Shown here piece after piece: positions 11,399 to 21,445 of a stretch of 64,000 bases of DNA. Numbering within the stretch: position 1 is the stretch's first letter; every line of letters begins with the position of its first letter. The notes under the pieces were generated by a model, which saw nothing but the letters and a program-made list of their open reading frames with translations, searched no databases and was not told the origin of the DNA. Made by a program: the position numbers and the translations under genes. Source of the DNA: Corynebacterium meridianum (GTDB taxonomy: Bacteria; Actinomycetota; Actinomycetes; Mycobacteriales; Mycobacteriaceae); NCBI RefSeq assembly GCF_016342265.1, contig NZ_JAEIOS010000012.1:1-64000 (forward strand). Reading direction: 5' to 3'.

Positions 11399-14086
11399 AT
11401 GACAGAGTCCGACAACCAGCACGACGAACTCCGCCTCCTCATGCACCGTGCCGACAGCACACCGTGGGGGAGCACCTGCAGTGAACTCTGGGCGGAGGCC
11501 GCCCAGCTCGCCGTCGACACCGACCGGCTGGAGGAGGCACTGATCTGCCACGCGGAACTCTGCACGGCCTACTGCATGGACGGGCGGAACTACCGCTGCA
11601 TCGCGCCCTTCTCGTACGTCGAGGAGATGCGTTCCCGCCGGCCCGATCTGTTCAGTCCCGGCCTGCACCACAAGCACGCCTGGAACCTCAAGTACGTGCT
11701 CTCCGCGGTGGCGAACAACCCGGATGTGCCCGTCGCGCAGTACCGCTCGCTGCTCGATCTGATGACCGACTACTACCGGGAGCTGGGGGATCCGGGACGT
11801 GCCGTGGCGATGCGCCGCCTGGGATTCCTCCGGAACACCGGCGGGGACGGGGTCGAGGACACCTATGCCGAGTGGCTGGGCCTCCCCGACTCCGAGCTCG
11901 CCGACTGCGCCGGCTGTGGCCCCGAACAGCGGGTCGAGTATCACGCCAGCCGCGGTGAGTGGGAGATCGCCCGGGAGATCGGCGAGGCGGCGCTTCCCGA
12001 CATGGAGAACAGCTGCTCGTCACAACCCGAGGGACTGCTCACCGAGATGCTCGAACCCTGGTTGCGGACGGGGCAGGACGCCAGGGCCTGGGCCGCCCAC
12101 GTGCGCGGATACCGCCGCTACCGCCGCGACCCGGCCGATCTCGCCCAGCACGCGGACCACATCCGCTACCTCGCACTGTCCGGCGCCGCCGGCAGACCGG
12201 AACGCCTCGAGCGGGCCGAGGCCATCCTCATCCGTCACCTGCCCTGGTGGGAACGCGCCGAGGACCACCGGGACCTGCTGAATCTCGCCGCCGCCGCGGT
12301 CGTGCTCCTCGACCGGATCCCCGGTGCCACGGACCGCACCCTGGATGTCACTCTGCCCGGTGAGAGCCTGCCGTGGGTGACCGGCATCGAGACGCTGGCT
12401 CACCCGACCCTCGCCGAGGCGCGGGCCTGGTTCCTCAACCTCGCCACGACGATCGCCGAACAGTTCGACGCCCGCCCGGGCATGGAGCACGCGGTGCACG
12501 TCGCGTCGCTGCATCGGCTCATCGAGCCGGAACCCGTCACCCCGCTGCCCGAACCGACGGAGGGCACCGTCGCCGACGTGTCCGGCATGTTCACCCCCGA
12601 TGAAGCCGACTACCAGGTCATCACCTCCCCCGGGGCATCCACCGGACCGGCCACGGAGACCACGACGGCCCCGGATCCGGGGGAGGACGAACCACCGGTG
12701 GTCCCCATCGACGTCACCGGCTGGTGGCGCGGAGACGATCTCGCGGAGGCACTCGCCGCGAACGCTGCGGTGGGAGACGAGATCGAGACCGTCCACTGGC
12801 ACCATGCGGTCCACCTCCTGCTCGACCATCCCGGGCTGCGCACCAGCCCGGAGGCCGCCGGTGTGCCCGACGAGCTTCGAGGTGCGTGGCAGCGTGCCGT
12901 CGGCGACGCGGAGTGGTTCCTCGGGGTCGATCTCGACGCCGAGACCGAGGAACTCCCCGGCACGACCGGAGACCCTGCGTACCGGTTGATCGAGGAGGCC
13001 GCGGCGGCCCTCCGCTCGGGACAGGTCATGGAGGCCTGCCAGGCCGCGGACACCGCGATGCGGACCGGGTCGGCTGAACCCGTCGGCGTACGGCTGACGG
13101 CCCTGCTCTTCCTCGCCCGGGGTGCCCGTGACGCGGGCTACCTCGATGAGGGAATCGACTGCGCCCGGCAGATGCTCAACCTCTGTGCCGCGGCTGAGTT
13201 ACCCGGTCTGACCTTCATCGCGGCGCAGACACTCGGGGAACTGTTGATCTCCGCGCACCGGTACCACGAGGCCGCGGAGGTCCTCGAGACGGCACTGATG
13301 AAGATCTCCGGGTATCCCGGGTCGCGGGCCGAACTGGATCTCCGTGAATCGCTGGTCCGGGTCTTCGCCAAGCTCGAGTTCCACGACGAAGCGGGGGAGG
13401 AACTTCTCAAGATCGCCGGGCACATGGCCCGGCGGATGGACCGGGATCGGGAGCTCGGGGCGCTGCAGCAGGCGGCAGTCGCGTTCGACCACGCCGGGGA
13501 ATCCCGTCGAGCGGTGTCGACCTGGCACCGGATCATCGAGGTGTCCCGCTCCATGTGGCGGGAAGCGGCCGATCGTCTCGCGGCGGGAGACGGCTCGGAG
13601 GGGCAGCTGCGGGAGAAGGTGGACAGGTACCGCGAGGCCTACGCCCTGGCGCTCTACAAGTGCTGTGCCGCAGCGGTGAATCAGCCCGGATATGTGGGAG
13701 ACGCCGACATGGCCGTCGTCGATGATCTCCTCGACACCCTGCGCGTCCTGGTCAACGATCCCGAGCACCCGGGACCCAAGACCCCGGAATGGCGGGAGGC
13801 GGACTGGCTGGTGGACAAGGCGTACATGTACCTCTACGCGATGCGGTTCCTCGCTGCGGTGGACTACGCAACCGCAGCGGCGTCCGGGTTCGAACAGCTC
13901 CATGAACCCGTGGACCGGGCGCGCGCCCTGATGATGGCGTCCGATGCCCGGTTCTACGGCGACGAGCCGGAGGCCTCCGTGGAGGCGGCCCGCGAGGCAC
14001 TCGGGGTCCTGGCCGGGAAGCGGTTCATCGGTCACCCCGTACGACGTGCGGCCGAACAGCGGATCCGGGAAGTGGGGGACCACTGA
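11399..14086 (+). CDS. Large TPR-repeat protein partnered with HtpG
   Basis: ATG at 11399 has AGGAG seven bases upstream; ATG at 11366 overlaps the htpG stop and is an alternative. The 895-residue product is cytoplasmic and mostly helical. It has two halves joined by an acidic, Pro/Thr-rich linker at about residues 384-439. The C-terminal half has recognisable TPR-like helical pairs, with repeated alanine-rich helices; the N-terminal half has a DCAGCGPEQ motif of unknown meaning. TPR proteins are classic Hsp90 co-chaperones in eukaryotes, so the direct neighbourhood with htpG suggests a physical partnership, which is inference. It is followed by the YbjN genes on the same strand. Confidence 0.8.
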   Translation: MTESDNQHDELRLLMHRADSTPWGSTCSELWAEAAQLAVDTDRLEEALICHAELCTAYCMDGRNYRCIAPFSYVEEMRSRRPDLFSPGLHHKHAWNLKYVLSAVANNPDVPVAQYRSLLDLMTDYYRELGDPGRAVAMRRLGFLRNTGGDGVEDTYAEWLGLPDSELADCAGCGPEQRVEYHASRGEWEIAREIGEAALPDMENSCSSQPEGLLTEMLEPWLRTGQDARAWAAHVRGYRRYRRDPADLAQHADHIRYLALSGAAGRPERLERAEAILIRHLPWWERAEDHRDLLNLAAAAVVLLDRIPGATDRTLDVTLPGESLPWVTGIETLAHPTLAEARAWFLNLATTIAEQFDARPGMEHAVHVASLHRLIEPEPVTPLPEPTEGTVADVSGMFTPDEADYQVITSPGASTGPATETTTAPDPGEDEPPVVPIDVTGWWRGDDLAEALAANAAVGDEIETVHWHHAVHLLLDHPGLRTSPEAAGVPDELRGAWQRAVGDAEWFLGVDLDAETEELPGTTGDPAYRLIEEAAAALRSGQVMEACQAADTAMRTGSAEPVGVRLTALLFLARGARDAGYLDEGIDCARQMLNLCAAAELPGLTFIAAQTLGELLISAHRYHEAAEVLETALMKISGYPGSRAELDLRESLVRVFAKLEFHDEAGEELLKIAGHMARRMDRDRELGALQQAAVAFDHAGESRRAVSTWHRIIEVSRSMWREAADRLAAGDGSEGQLREKVDRYREAYALALYKCCAAAVNQPGYVGDADMAVVDDLLDTLRVLVNDPEHPGPKTPEWREADWLVDKAYMYLYAMRFLAAVDYATAAASGFEQLHEPVDRARALMMASDARFYGDEPEASVEAAREALGVLAGKRFIGHPVRRAAEQRIREVGDH

Positions 14087-14205
14087 ATCGATCCCCGTAT
14101 AGCGAGAATAGTCACATAAAACTACAGTGGGCCGTGTGCTCCAGCACACCCCGGACGGCACGGCCGTGGCCGGGAGGGCCCCAGACATGAAGGGATACAC
14201 CGAAC

Positions 14206-14646
14206 ATGGCGTTACCCAAGGTCACCCACGCCCGGGTGGAGAGTTTCCTCACCGGTGAGGGCCTCAACTTCGGCAGGGACGACGATGACGACATCGTCGT
14301 CGGTTTCGACGGTCTCACATTCTTCATCACCGTTCAGGAGGACCTTCTGCGGGTCTCGGGATGGTGGCACGCGGAACTGACGGACGATGATGCGGTCGGT
14401 CGGGCGCTCGCCGCAGCCAATGCCCTGAATCAGGATCTCGTGGCACCGAAGACGGTCATCGGGGGCACGCGGCCGAGCATCATCTTCGAGAATGCGCTGA
14501 AGACGACCGCGGGGCGCACGGACGAGCAGCTCGGAGCATTTCTCGTCATGTCTCTCCGGACGAGTTTCATGGTGGCGGAACGCCTCGCGACTGATCTTCC
14601 CGACCTCGCACCCGCAGCAGAAGAGTCCCCCGAGGAGGAGAACTGA
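14206..14646 (+). CDS. YbjN-domain protein, type A, copy 1
   Basis: The 146-residue protein begins MALPKVTHARVESFLTGEG and belongs to the YbjN family, whose fold resembles type III secretion chaperones (CesT/SycE) and which has no enzymatic motif. An acidic DDDDDIVVG stretch precedes a beta strand that contains FFIT. The tail is rich in Glu and Pro. Its stop overlaps the next ATG by one base (TGATG), so the two are translationally coupled. A closely similar gene recurs at 15188. In this cluster it may act as a small holdase or adaptor with the TPR protein and HtpG; that role is inferred from context only. Confidence 0.8.
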   Translation: MALPKVTHARVESFLTGEGLNFGRDDDDDIVVGFDGLTFFITVQEDLLRVSGWWHAELTDDDAVGRALAAANALNQDLVAPKTVIGGTRPSIIFENALKTTAGRTDEQLGAFLVMSLRTSFMVAERLATDLPDLAPAAEESPEEEN

Positions 14647-15116
14647 TGGCCTGGTTCAAATCGAAGACGACCGCCGAGGTCCCCACGCCGGTCACCCCGG
14701 AACGCATCGAGGCTGCACTGGCCCGCCAGGAACTCACGACTGACCGTGCCGATGACGGAGCCCCACGGTTCTACTGCATCATCAACGGTTTCCCGGTCAT
14801 CGTGGACGCCTCCTTCCCCTTCGCCGTGGTGTTCAGCGCCTCGACCTTTGAGCGACTGCCGGTGGAACGGGAAGAGGAGGTCCTCGGCTGGGCGAAGACG
14901 GTCAACGCCGAAACCCACTTCGTGACCACCGTGAAGAACGTCGATGACGACGGCATCTACGCCGCGGCCGACGGGATGCTCTTCATTGAGGGCGGGCTCA
15001 CGGAGGAACAGCTCGACGAGCAGATCGAGCTGATGCTCGTCGGGACCCTGAGCACCATGGGGAACTTCTGCCAGGAGTTCGATCTCGAACCCGGCACCCC
15101 GGGGGAGGACAACTGA
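14646..15116 (+). CDS. YbjN-domain protein, type B, copy 1
   Basis: The 156-residue protein opens MAWFKSKTTAEVPTPVTPER and has YbjN-like alternating beta and helix segments (RFYCIINGFPVIV, then LPVEREEEVLGWAKTVNAE). It differs from the preceding type A protein but is clearly similar to the gene at 15613. The coupling by a one-base overlap suggests a type A/type B heteromeric unit. No signal peptide or membrane segment is present. Its role is unknown; the YbjN fold and the HtpG/TPR neighbours suggest a chaperone or adaptor. Confidence 0.78.
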   Translation: MAWFKSKTTAEVPTPVTPERIEAALARQELTTDRADDGAPRFYCIINGFPVIVDASFPFAVVFSASTFERLPVEREEEVLGWAKTVNAETHFVTTVKNVDDDGIYAAADGMLFIEGGLTEEQLDEQIELMLVGTLSTMGNFCQEFDLEPGTPGEDN

Positions 15117-15187
15117 CCCCACGGTCGACTCTCCCCGATACCTGCGGGCCGTAGGCCCGCGCAGACAAGTGAAAGGAAGTACAGCAC

Positions 15188-15613
15188 ATGGCTTTACCCA
15201 GGGTCACCGATGCCCGGGTGGAGAACTATCTCACCGGCAAAGGGCTCAGCTTCTCCAGGGACAACGACAACGACATCGTCGTCGGCTACGAGGAGATCTT
15301 CTTCTTCTTCACCATCGGAGAGGACCTGCTCCGGATCGCCGGTTATCGGCGTGGAAAGCTGAAGGACGATGAAGGACGCGCGGCCGCAGCCGCCAACGCC
15401 CTCAACACGGAAATGGTTATGCCGAGAACGGTTATCTCGGGCGACGGCAACAACATCGTCTTCGAGAATGTGGTCGATACCGACACCGGGCTCACGGACG
15501 AGCAGCTCGGCACCTTCATAGACGTCGCGTTCGAGGTCAGTTTCCGCGCGGCCGACAGAATCGACGAAGAATTTCCCGGCCTCGTGCAGCCGGTGGAAGA
15601 AGGAGACAACTGA
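15188..15613 (+). CDS. YbjN-domain protein, type A, copy 2
   Basis: The 141-residue protein begins MALPRVTDARVENYLTGKG and aligns along its whole length with the gene at 14206 (about half the positions identical by eye, including DNDIVVG, EDLLRIAG, AAANALN and TDEQLGTF). This shows a tandem duplication of a two-gene unit. AAAGGAAG lies before the ATG. Like its copy it ends with a short acidic tail and overlaps the next gene by one base. Divergence between the copies suggests that they were kept for different partners. Confidence 0.8.
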   Translation: MALPRVTDARVENYLTGKGLSFSRDNDNDIVVGYEEIFFFFTIGEDLLRIAGYRRGKLKDDEGRAAAAANALNTEMVMPRTVISGDGNNIVFENVVDTDTGLTDEQLGTFIDVAFEVSFRAADRIDEEFPGLVQPVEEGDN

Positions 15614-16071
15614 TGGCCTGGTTCAAGTTCGGTTCGAAGAAGGTCGCGGACGACCCCACGCCGGTCACCCCGCAACGCCTGGAGGAGTCCCTGGCCAGGC
15701 AGAATCTCGCGGTGTCGAAGATGCAGGGTGAATTGCCCGTGTACTACTGCTTCTTCAACGGCATTCCGGTCATGTTCATCCTCGCATCCGACGCCTTCGC
15801 CGTCGTCAGTGCCGAGATGCGCCCCCGCCTGCCCGTCGACCGGGAGGACGATGTTCTCGGTTGGACGACGGCATTCAACGCCGGAAACCACCTCATCACC
15901 GCACTGAAGAAACGTGACGCCGACGGAATCCACATCAAGGCCGAGGGTGGGATATTCATCAAGGCCGGTCTCACGGACGCACAGCTGGACAAGCAGCTTG
16001 ACCTGATGCTTAAGGGTGTGTTGCCCACCATCGACAGATTCTGCACGGAGTTCGGGCTCACCGCCGGTTAG
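15613..16071 (+). CDS. YbjN-domain protein, type B, copy 2
   Basis: The 152-residue protein opens MAWFKFGSKKVADDPTPVTP and is the second copy of the type B gene at 14646: both carry TPVTP, a VYYC/RFYC-like strand, LPVDRED and ITALKK/VTTVKN equivalents and a C-terminal LTDAQLDKQLDLML helix. It closes the htpG-TPR-YbjN cluster; a 257-base gap to sigD follows. No catalytic motif, signal peptide or membrane helix is visible. Confidence 0.78.
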   Translation: MAWFKFGSKKVADDPTPVTPQRLEESLARQNLAVSKMQGELPVYYCFFNGIPVMFILASDAFAVVSAEMRPRLPVDREDDVLGWTTAFNAGNHLITALKKRDADGIHIKAEGGIFIKAGLTDAQLDKQLDLMLKGVLPTIDRFCTEFGLTAG

Positions 16072-16248
16072 CCCGGAGCCGCGGGAGACCCACCGGTTGC
16101 TCATTCGTGGAAGACCGCGGGAATCACGCCCGGAGAGTACCCGGCGGGCCCGCCGATCCCCCGGCCGGATCCCCGGAATCGACCGCGGACGGCGCTACAC
16201 CGGGGTACCTGTCCGGTCCTGAGCCCCGGCGCGCCCTAAGTGAACTAG

Positions 16249-16262
16249 ACTGTCGAGACAGT
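16249..16262. promoter_or_regulatory. Palindrome upstream of sigD
   Basis: ACTGTC (16249-16254) and GACAGT (16257-16262) form a perfect 6-bp inverted repeat with a GA centre, about 70 bases before the sigD start and inside the 257-base gap that must hold its promoter. It could be an operator; no regulator can be named. Confidence 0.4.
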
Positions 16263-16328
16263 GAGCCCGTGCCTTCCGCCTGTCAGTATCATGCCGCAGG
16301 CGGAGGTTCGGGGTTAGCGTGTCCAGAA

Positions 16329-16925
16329 ATGTCGGAATATGCAGAGGTCCACAGCGTGAATGATGCAGAGCGCGAACTGGCGGCACTTGTGCCGTTGGCG
16401 GCCGGTGGCGACCGGTCTGCGCTCCAACGGATCATGGAGATCGTGCATCCGATGGTGCTGCGGTACGCCCGCGCCCGGATCAGCGGCGGGCGGCACCCCA
16501 CACCTGAGGATGTGGCCCAGGAGATCTGTCTCGCTGTGACGACTTCCGTCGCGAACTATGTCGACCGGGGCCGTCCGTTCATGGCATTCGTCTACGGGAT
16601 CGCCTCCAACAAGGTGGCGGACGCGCACCGGTCGCTGTCGAGGGATCTGTCGAATCCCACCGATGAGGTGCCCGACTACATCCGGGACGGAGACACGCCT
16701 GAAGACTATGCGCTGGTCAGCGACGGTAGTAACAGAGTGCACGCACTTCTCGATTCATTGAGTGACAAGGCACGTGAAATAGTCACCCTCCGGGTGTTCG
16801 TGGGCTTGTCCGCGGAGGAAACCGCGCGAATCGTGGGGAGTACCCCAGGAGCAGTCAGAGTGGCCCAGCACAGGGCGCTCGCAGCATTGCGGAAGAAGCT
16901 GAATGAGCAGGAGCACCAGGCATGA
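16329..16925 (+). CDS. sigD: ECF RNA polymerase sigma factor SigD
   Basis: This is an extracytoplasmic-function sigma factor of 198 residues. Region 2 spans about residues 36-103 (VHPMVLRYARARISG, TPEDVAQEICLAV, FMAFVYGIASNKVADAHR), and region 4 about 137-188 (LSDKAREIVTLRVFVGLSAEETARIVG is its core, ending in the DNA-reading helix GAVRVAQHRAL). Start ATG at 16329; GTG at 16356 is possible. Directly following is the anti-sigma gene rsdA with a four-base overlap. In C. glutamicum SigD controls genes of mycolate and cell-envelope synthesis. A whiB-type gene often near this locus in relatives is not seen here; the htpG cluster occupies the place. Confidence 0.93.
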   Translation: MSEYAEVHSVNDAERELAALVPLAAGGDRSALQRIMEIVHPMVLRYARARISGGRHPTPEDVAQEICLAVTTSVANYVDRGRPFMAFVYGIASNKVADAHRSLSRDLSNPTDEVPDYIRDGDTPEDYALVSDGSNRVHALLDSLSDKAREIVTLRVFVGLSAEETARIVGSTPGAVRVAQHRALAALRKKLNEQEHQA

Positions 16926-17878
16926 GTGACCACCGACCCGAGGACGCGGGCGTGGGTGGGGGACAGGGAGACGACCTGTTCCGCACCGACGCTTTCCTTG
17001 ACGACCTCGCCCACGGTGTTGACCCCTCCGGGGGAGACGATGAACTTGCCGGGCTGCTGCTCGGTCTCAAGGCGGAGGTCGACGCACCGATGCCGCCGGC
17101 CCCGTCGCTCGATCAGCTGGGTCTGACCGACGCTGCACCGGCGACCACCCGGTTCGCCCCCGTCACCGGGACCGTGGTAGAGGAACCTGCCGCCGGTGAC
17201 GGTGGTGGCGCGCGGGTGGTCAGCCTGGAGGCGCGCCGCCGGGGCGTCCCCGGTTTCGTTCACGGGCTGATCGGTGCGGCGGCGGCGACACTCGTCATCG
17301 CGGGCGGCGGCACCGCCGTTTACAACGCGGAACCCGGGAGCGCCCTCTGGGGCGTCAACACCGCCATGTTCGGGGACCACGCGTCCGTCGTGGAGCTCGC
17401 GAGCACCCTGGAGGAAGCGGACAACCGCAACGCCAACGGTGATGTCGCCGGAGCTCTGGAGCTGTTGGAGCAGGCCAAGCTCATGGCGAAGGAGATCAAT
17501 GCGCGGAACGCTGACAAAACCGAGGCGGGCAAACGTCCGCTGGCCACCCGTACCGTGACGGTCACCGCCACACCCGAACAGCCCACACCGCCGGAGCCGA
17601 TGACCGTCACCGTCACCTCCACCGTCGAGGTCCCCTCGTCGACGCCGAACAACGTTCTCCCCGCTACCGAGCCCGGGGTACCTGCGGTGCCGCCGTCTGC
17701 GACGCCGCCCACGACCTCTCCGTTACCGGTCCCGGACGGACCCGGTGATGACACCGAGATGCCTCCGGTTCCGGGCGGTGGTGGGGGAGCGGCCGCAGAC
17801 AACGTCGGGGAGGTGGTCGACGTCCCCGCCGGGCCAGCCCCCACGACCGACGCTGCCCTGCCGCCCGGTCAGAGCTGA
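16922..17878 (+). CDS. rsdA: Anti-sigma-D factor RsdA
   Basis: This is a single-pass membrane protein of 318 residues. The cytoplasmic N-terminus holds a short SigD-binding helix (FLDDLAHG, about 25-32). One membrane helix lies at about 111-131 (GFVHGLIGAAAATLVIAGGG), followed by an extracytoplasmic helical part and a long Thr/Pro-rich tail with VTVTATPEQ and VTVTSTVEVP strings. The start overlaps the sigD end by four bases (ATGA), so SigD and its inhibitor should be made together. Release of SigD probably needs regulated proteolysis of this protein, as in the mycobacterial homologue; that is family knowledge. Confidence 0.9.
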   Translation: MSDHRPEDAGVGGGQGDDLFRTDAFLDDLAHGVDPSGGDDELAGLLLGLKAEVDAPMPPAPSLDQLGLTDAAPATTRFAPVTGTVVEEPAAGDGGGARVVSLEARRRGVPGFVHGLIGAAAATLVIAGGGTAVYNAEPGSALWGVNTAMFGDHASVVELASTLEEADNRNANGDVAGALELLEQAKLMAKEINARNADKTEAGKRPLATRTVTVTATPEQPTPPEPMTVTVTSTVEVPSSTPNNVLPATEPGVPAVPPSATPPTTSPLPVPDGPGDDTEMPPVPGGGGGAAADNVGEVVDVPAGPAPTTDAALPPGQS

Positions 17879-17893
17879 TCCGCGGAGACGACG

Positions 17894-17929
17894 AAACCCC
17901 GGAACCCTGTCTTGGAGGATCCGGGGTTT
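17894..17929. terminator. Bidirectional terminator between rsdA and the DUF5319 gene
   Basis: AAACCCCGGA at 17894-17903 pairs with TCCGGGGTTT at 17920-17929 and is followed by T on the plus side and preceded by A on the other, so it can stop both converging genes. Confidence 0.85.
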
Positions 17930-17970
17930 TCCGTGTCCCGGGGGACACGAGTCCGATATACCGGTGCGGT

Positions 17971-18342
17971 CTACCGCGCCTCCATCCCGTCGAGGAACCC
18001 GAGGCAGTAGTCCCAGGGGACATAGGCCGAGGGATCTGGGCGCGCGGACGGTTCGTGCACGGGGGACAGCTCCCCGGCGAGGGTGGCGCGCATGTTCGCC
18101 GCCATGATGTCCCAGTCGTAGTAGTGCTGTTCGTCGCAGTCCTCGCACATGAAGAACACTCCGAGAACTCCCCGGGGTTCCAGCGCACGGCGGAATTCGC
18201 CGACGAGCTCGAGATCCTCGCGGACCCGCTCGCGTTCCTCATCGCTGAGTGGCGGCAGTGGTTCGTCCGCCTCAAGGAACGACGCGGGGTCGTTCGGGTC
18301 TCCCGCGAAGGGATCCGGCGGCATCATAGAATCGAAGTTCAC
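17971..18342 (-). CDS. DUF5319 family protein
   Basis: This 123-residue soluble protein matches the conserved protein found between sigD/rsdA and guaB in mycobacteria (Rv3412 type): PDPFAGDPNDP near the start, a CEDC pair (66-69) followed by HYYDWDIMAANM, and VPWDYCLGFLDG at the end. The cysteines and histidine might bind a metal, which is untested. GTG at 18342 (VNFDSMM) is chosen; ATG at 18327 would also fit. It is divergent from guaB and convergent with rsdA. Function is unknown. Confidence 0.88.
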   Translation of the reverse strand: MNFDSMMPPDPFAGDPNDPASFLEADEPLPPLSDEERERVREDLELVGEFRRALEPRGVLGVFFMCEDCDEQHYYDWDIMAANMRATLAGELSPVHEPSARPDPSAYVPWDYCLGFLDGMEAR

Positions 18343-18576
18343 ACAGGCCACCCTAAGGGTGTGGCCCGTAAACGGCAACCAAAGACAGGCGAAACGAACT
18401 CCCGGTCGGTGCCCCCCGCTATCACCCTGCGCGCTACTGTTGTATGTCATGGCACCTCTCCGACCCGATGCAGCTCGGGCGTGTCTCCGGACCCGATCGT
18501 GAGAACGGGCGCCGGAAGCCGTTCCGGGGAGGGAAACCCCGTGCCGATTCAGCCCCACCACCCGAGAAAAGGATGA

Positions 18577-20109
<1,533 letters not shown>

Positions 20110-20161
20110 ACCCCGGCCGCCCGGCCCCGGTCGGGCACACCACCCAAGGAGCACCACCACC

Positions 20162-21370
20162 ATGCGTGACATCGTCGAAATCGGAATCGGGCGCGAGGCC
20201 CGCCGCAGCTACCGGCTGTCGGACATCCAGATCATCCCCTCCCGGCGCACCCGGTCCTCGAAGGACGTCGACACCAGCTGGCACATCGACGCCTACACCT
20301 TCGACAACCCCTTCATCTCCCACCCGACCGATGCCCTGGCCACCCCGGAGTTCATCATCGAGATGGGCCGCCAGGGCGGGCTCGGCGTCATCAACGCCGA
20401 GGGTCTGTGGGGTAGACAGACCGACCTCGAGGGAGCCGTCGAGCGTGTCCGGGACGCCATCAACGCCGAGATGTCCGGCCCCGAGTTCTACGGTTCCGAG
20501 GCGACCCGTGTCCTGCAGGAACTGCACGCGGCCCCGATCGACGAGGATCTGCTCACCGCCCGCATCGCCGAGGTCCGTGCCTCCGGCACCACCGTCGCCG
20601 TCCGGGTCACCCCGCAGCACGCCCGGGAACTCGCCTCCGTCGTGATCAAGGCGGGTGCCGAGCTGCTGTTCATCCAGGGCACGATGATCTCCGCCGAGCA
20701 CGTGGCCACTGGTGGGGAACCGCTGAACCTCAAGGAATTCATCGGCTCCCTCGACGTACCGGTCATCGCCGGCGGTGTCGCGGACTACACCACCGCGCTG
20801 CACCTCATGCGGACCGGCGCGGCCGGTGTCATCGTCGGTGGCGGCGCGAGCACCAACGACGTGGCTCTGGGCATCGGTTGTCCGATGGCCACGGCCATCG
20901 CCGACGCCGCCGCGGCCCGCCGCGACTACCTCGATGAGACGGGCGGGCGTTACGTGCACATCATCGCCGACGGGGAGATCGAGACCTCCGGGGACGCGGC
21001 GACCGCCATCGCCTGCGGTGCGGACGGTGTCATTCTCGGGCATCCGCTGGCCAAGGCGCGGGAGGCCGCTGCGAAGGGCTGCTACTGGCCCCATTCCGCG
21101 GCGCATCCGCGGTTCCCCCGGGGCATCGTCGAGCCGTCCTGGGTGGACGTCACGTTCGCCGCGGAGCTGAATGGGCCGGACTCCGGCAGTGTCGACGCCA
21201 CGGAGAACGCCCCCACCCTGGAGACCGTGCTCCACGGCCCGTCCACCGATCCGCACGGCATGCTCAACTACGTCGGCGGACTGCGCCGGGCGATGGCCAA
21301 GTGCGGCTACACCGACCTGAAGAGCTTCCAGCGGGTACAGCTCAGCGTCTCCGCCGGCTTCGGTTTCTGA
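20162..21370 (+). CDS. guaB3: GuaB3-type IMP dehydrogenase-related protein
   Basis: This 402-residue protein belongs to the actinobacterial GuaB3 group: an IMPDH-like barrel without CBS domains, with [19 protein letters not shown] at the start and [20 protein letters not shown] following. Strands such as [16 protein letters not shown] resemble the IMPDH/GMP reductase barrel, but the classical catalytic loop of GuaB is not conserved. AAGGAG lies seven bases before ATG at 20162. In some actinobacteria such proteins have been linked to GMP reductase-like activity; here the reaction is not established from sequence. Confidence 0.9.
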   Translation: MRDIVEIGIGREARRSYRLSDIQIIPSRRTRSSKDVDTSWHIDAYTFDNPFISHPTDALATPEFIIEMGRQGGLGVINAEGLWGRQTDLEGAVERVRDAINAEMSGPEFYGSEATRVLQELHAAPIDEDLLTARIAEVRASGTTVAVRVTPQHARELASVVIKAGAELLFIQGTMISAEHVATGGEPLNLKEFIGSLDVPVIAGGVADYTTALHLMRTGAAGVIVGGGASTNDVALGIGCPMATAIADAAAARRDYLDETGGRYVHIIADGEIETSGDAATAIACGADGVILGHPLAKAREAAAKGCYWPHSAAHPRFPRGIVEPSWVDVTFAAELNGPDSGSVDATENAPTLETVLHGPSTDPHGMLNYVGGLRRAMAKCGYTDLKSFQRVQLSVSAGFGF

Positions 21371-21445
21371 GTTCCCCGATTCCCCGTGCCCGGGCGGGTC
21401 GTTCCGGGCGCGGGACGGGTCGGCGGGTGCGGTAAAGTACGTCCC

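Larger units (their letters stand above)
14206..16071 (+). repeat. Tandem duplication of a two-gene YbjN unit
   Basis: Two consecutive units (14206-15116 and 15188-16071) each contain a type A and a type B YbjN gene in the same order, each pair with the same one-base TGATG overlap. Protein similarity between copies is much higher than between types, so the pair was duplicated as a block. Confidence 0.85.

Noticed and set aside
20162-21370. Second true IMP dehydrogenase
   Set aside because: It lacks CBS domains and the typical catalytic loop, so it is called the GuaB3-type related protein.
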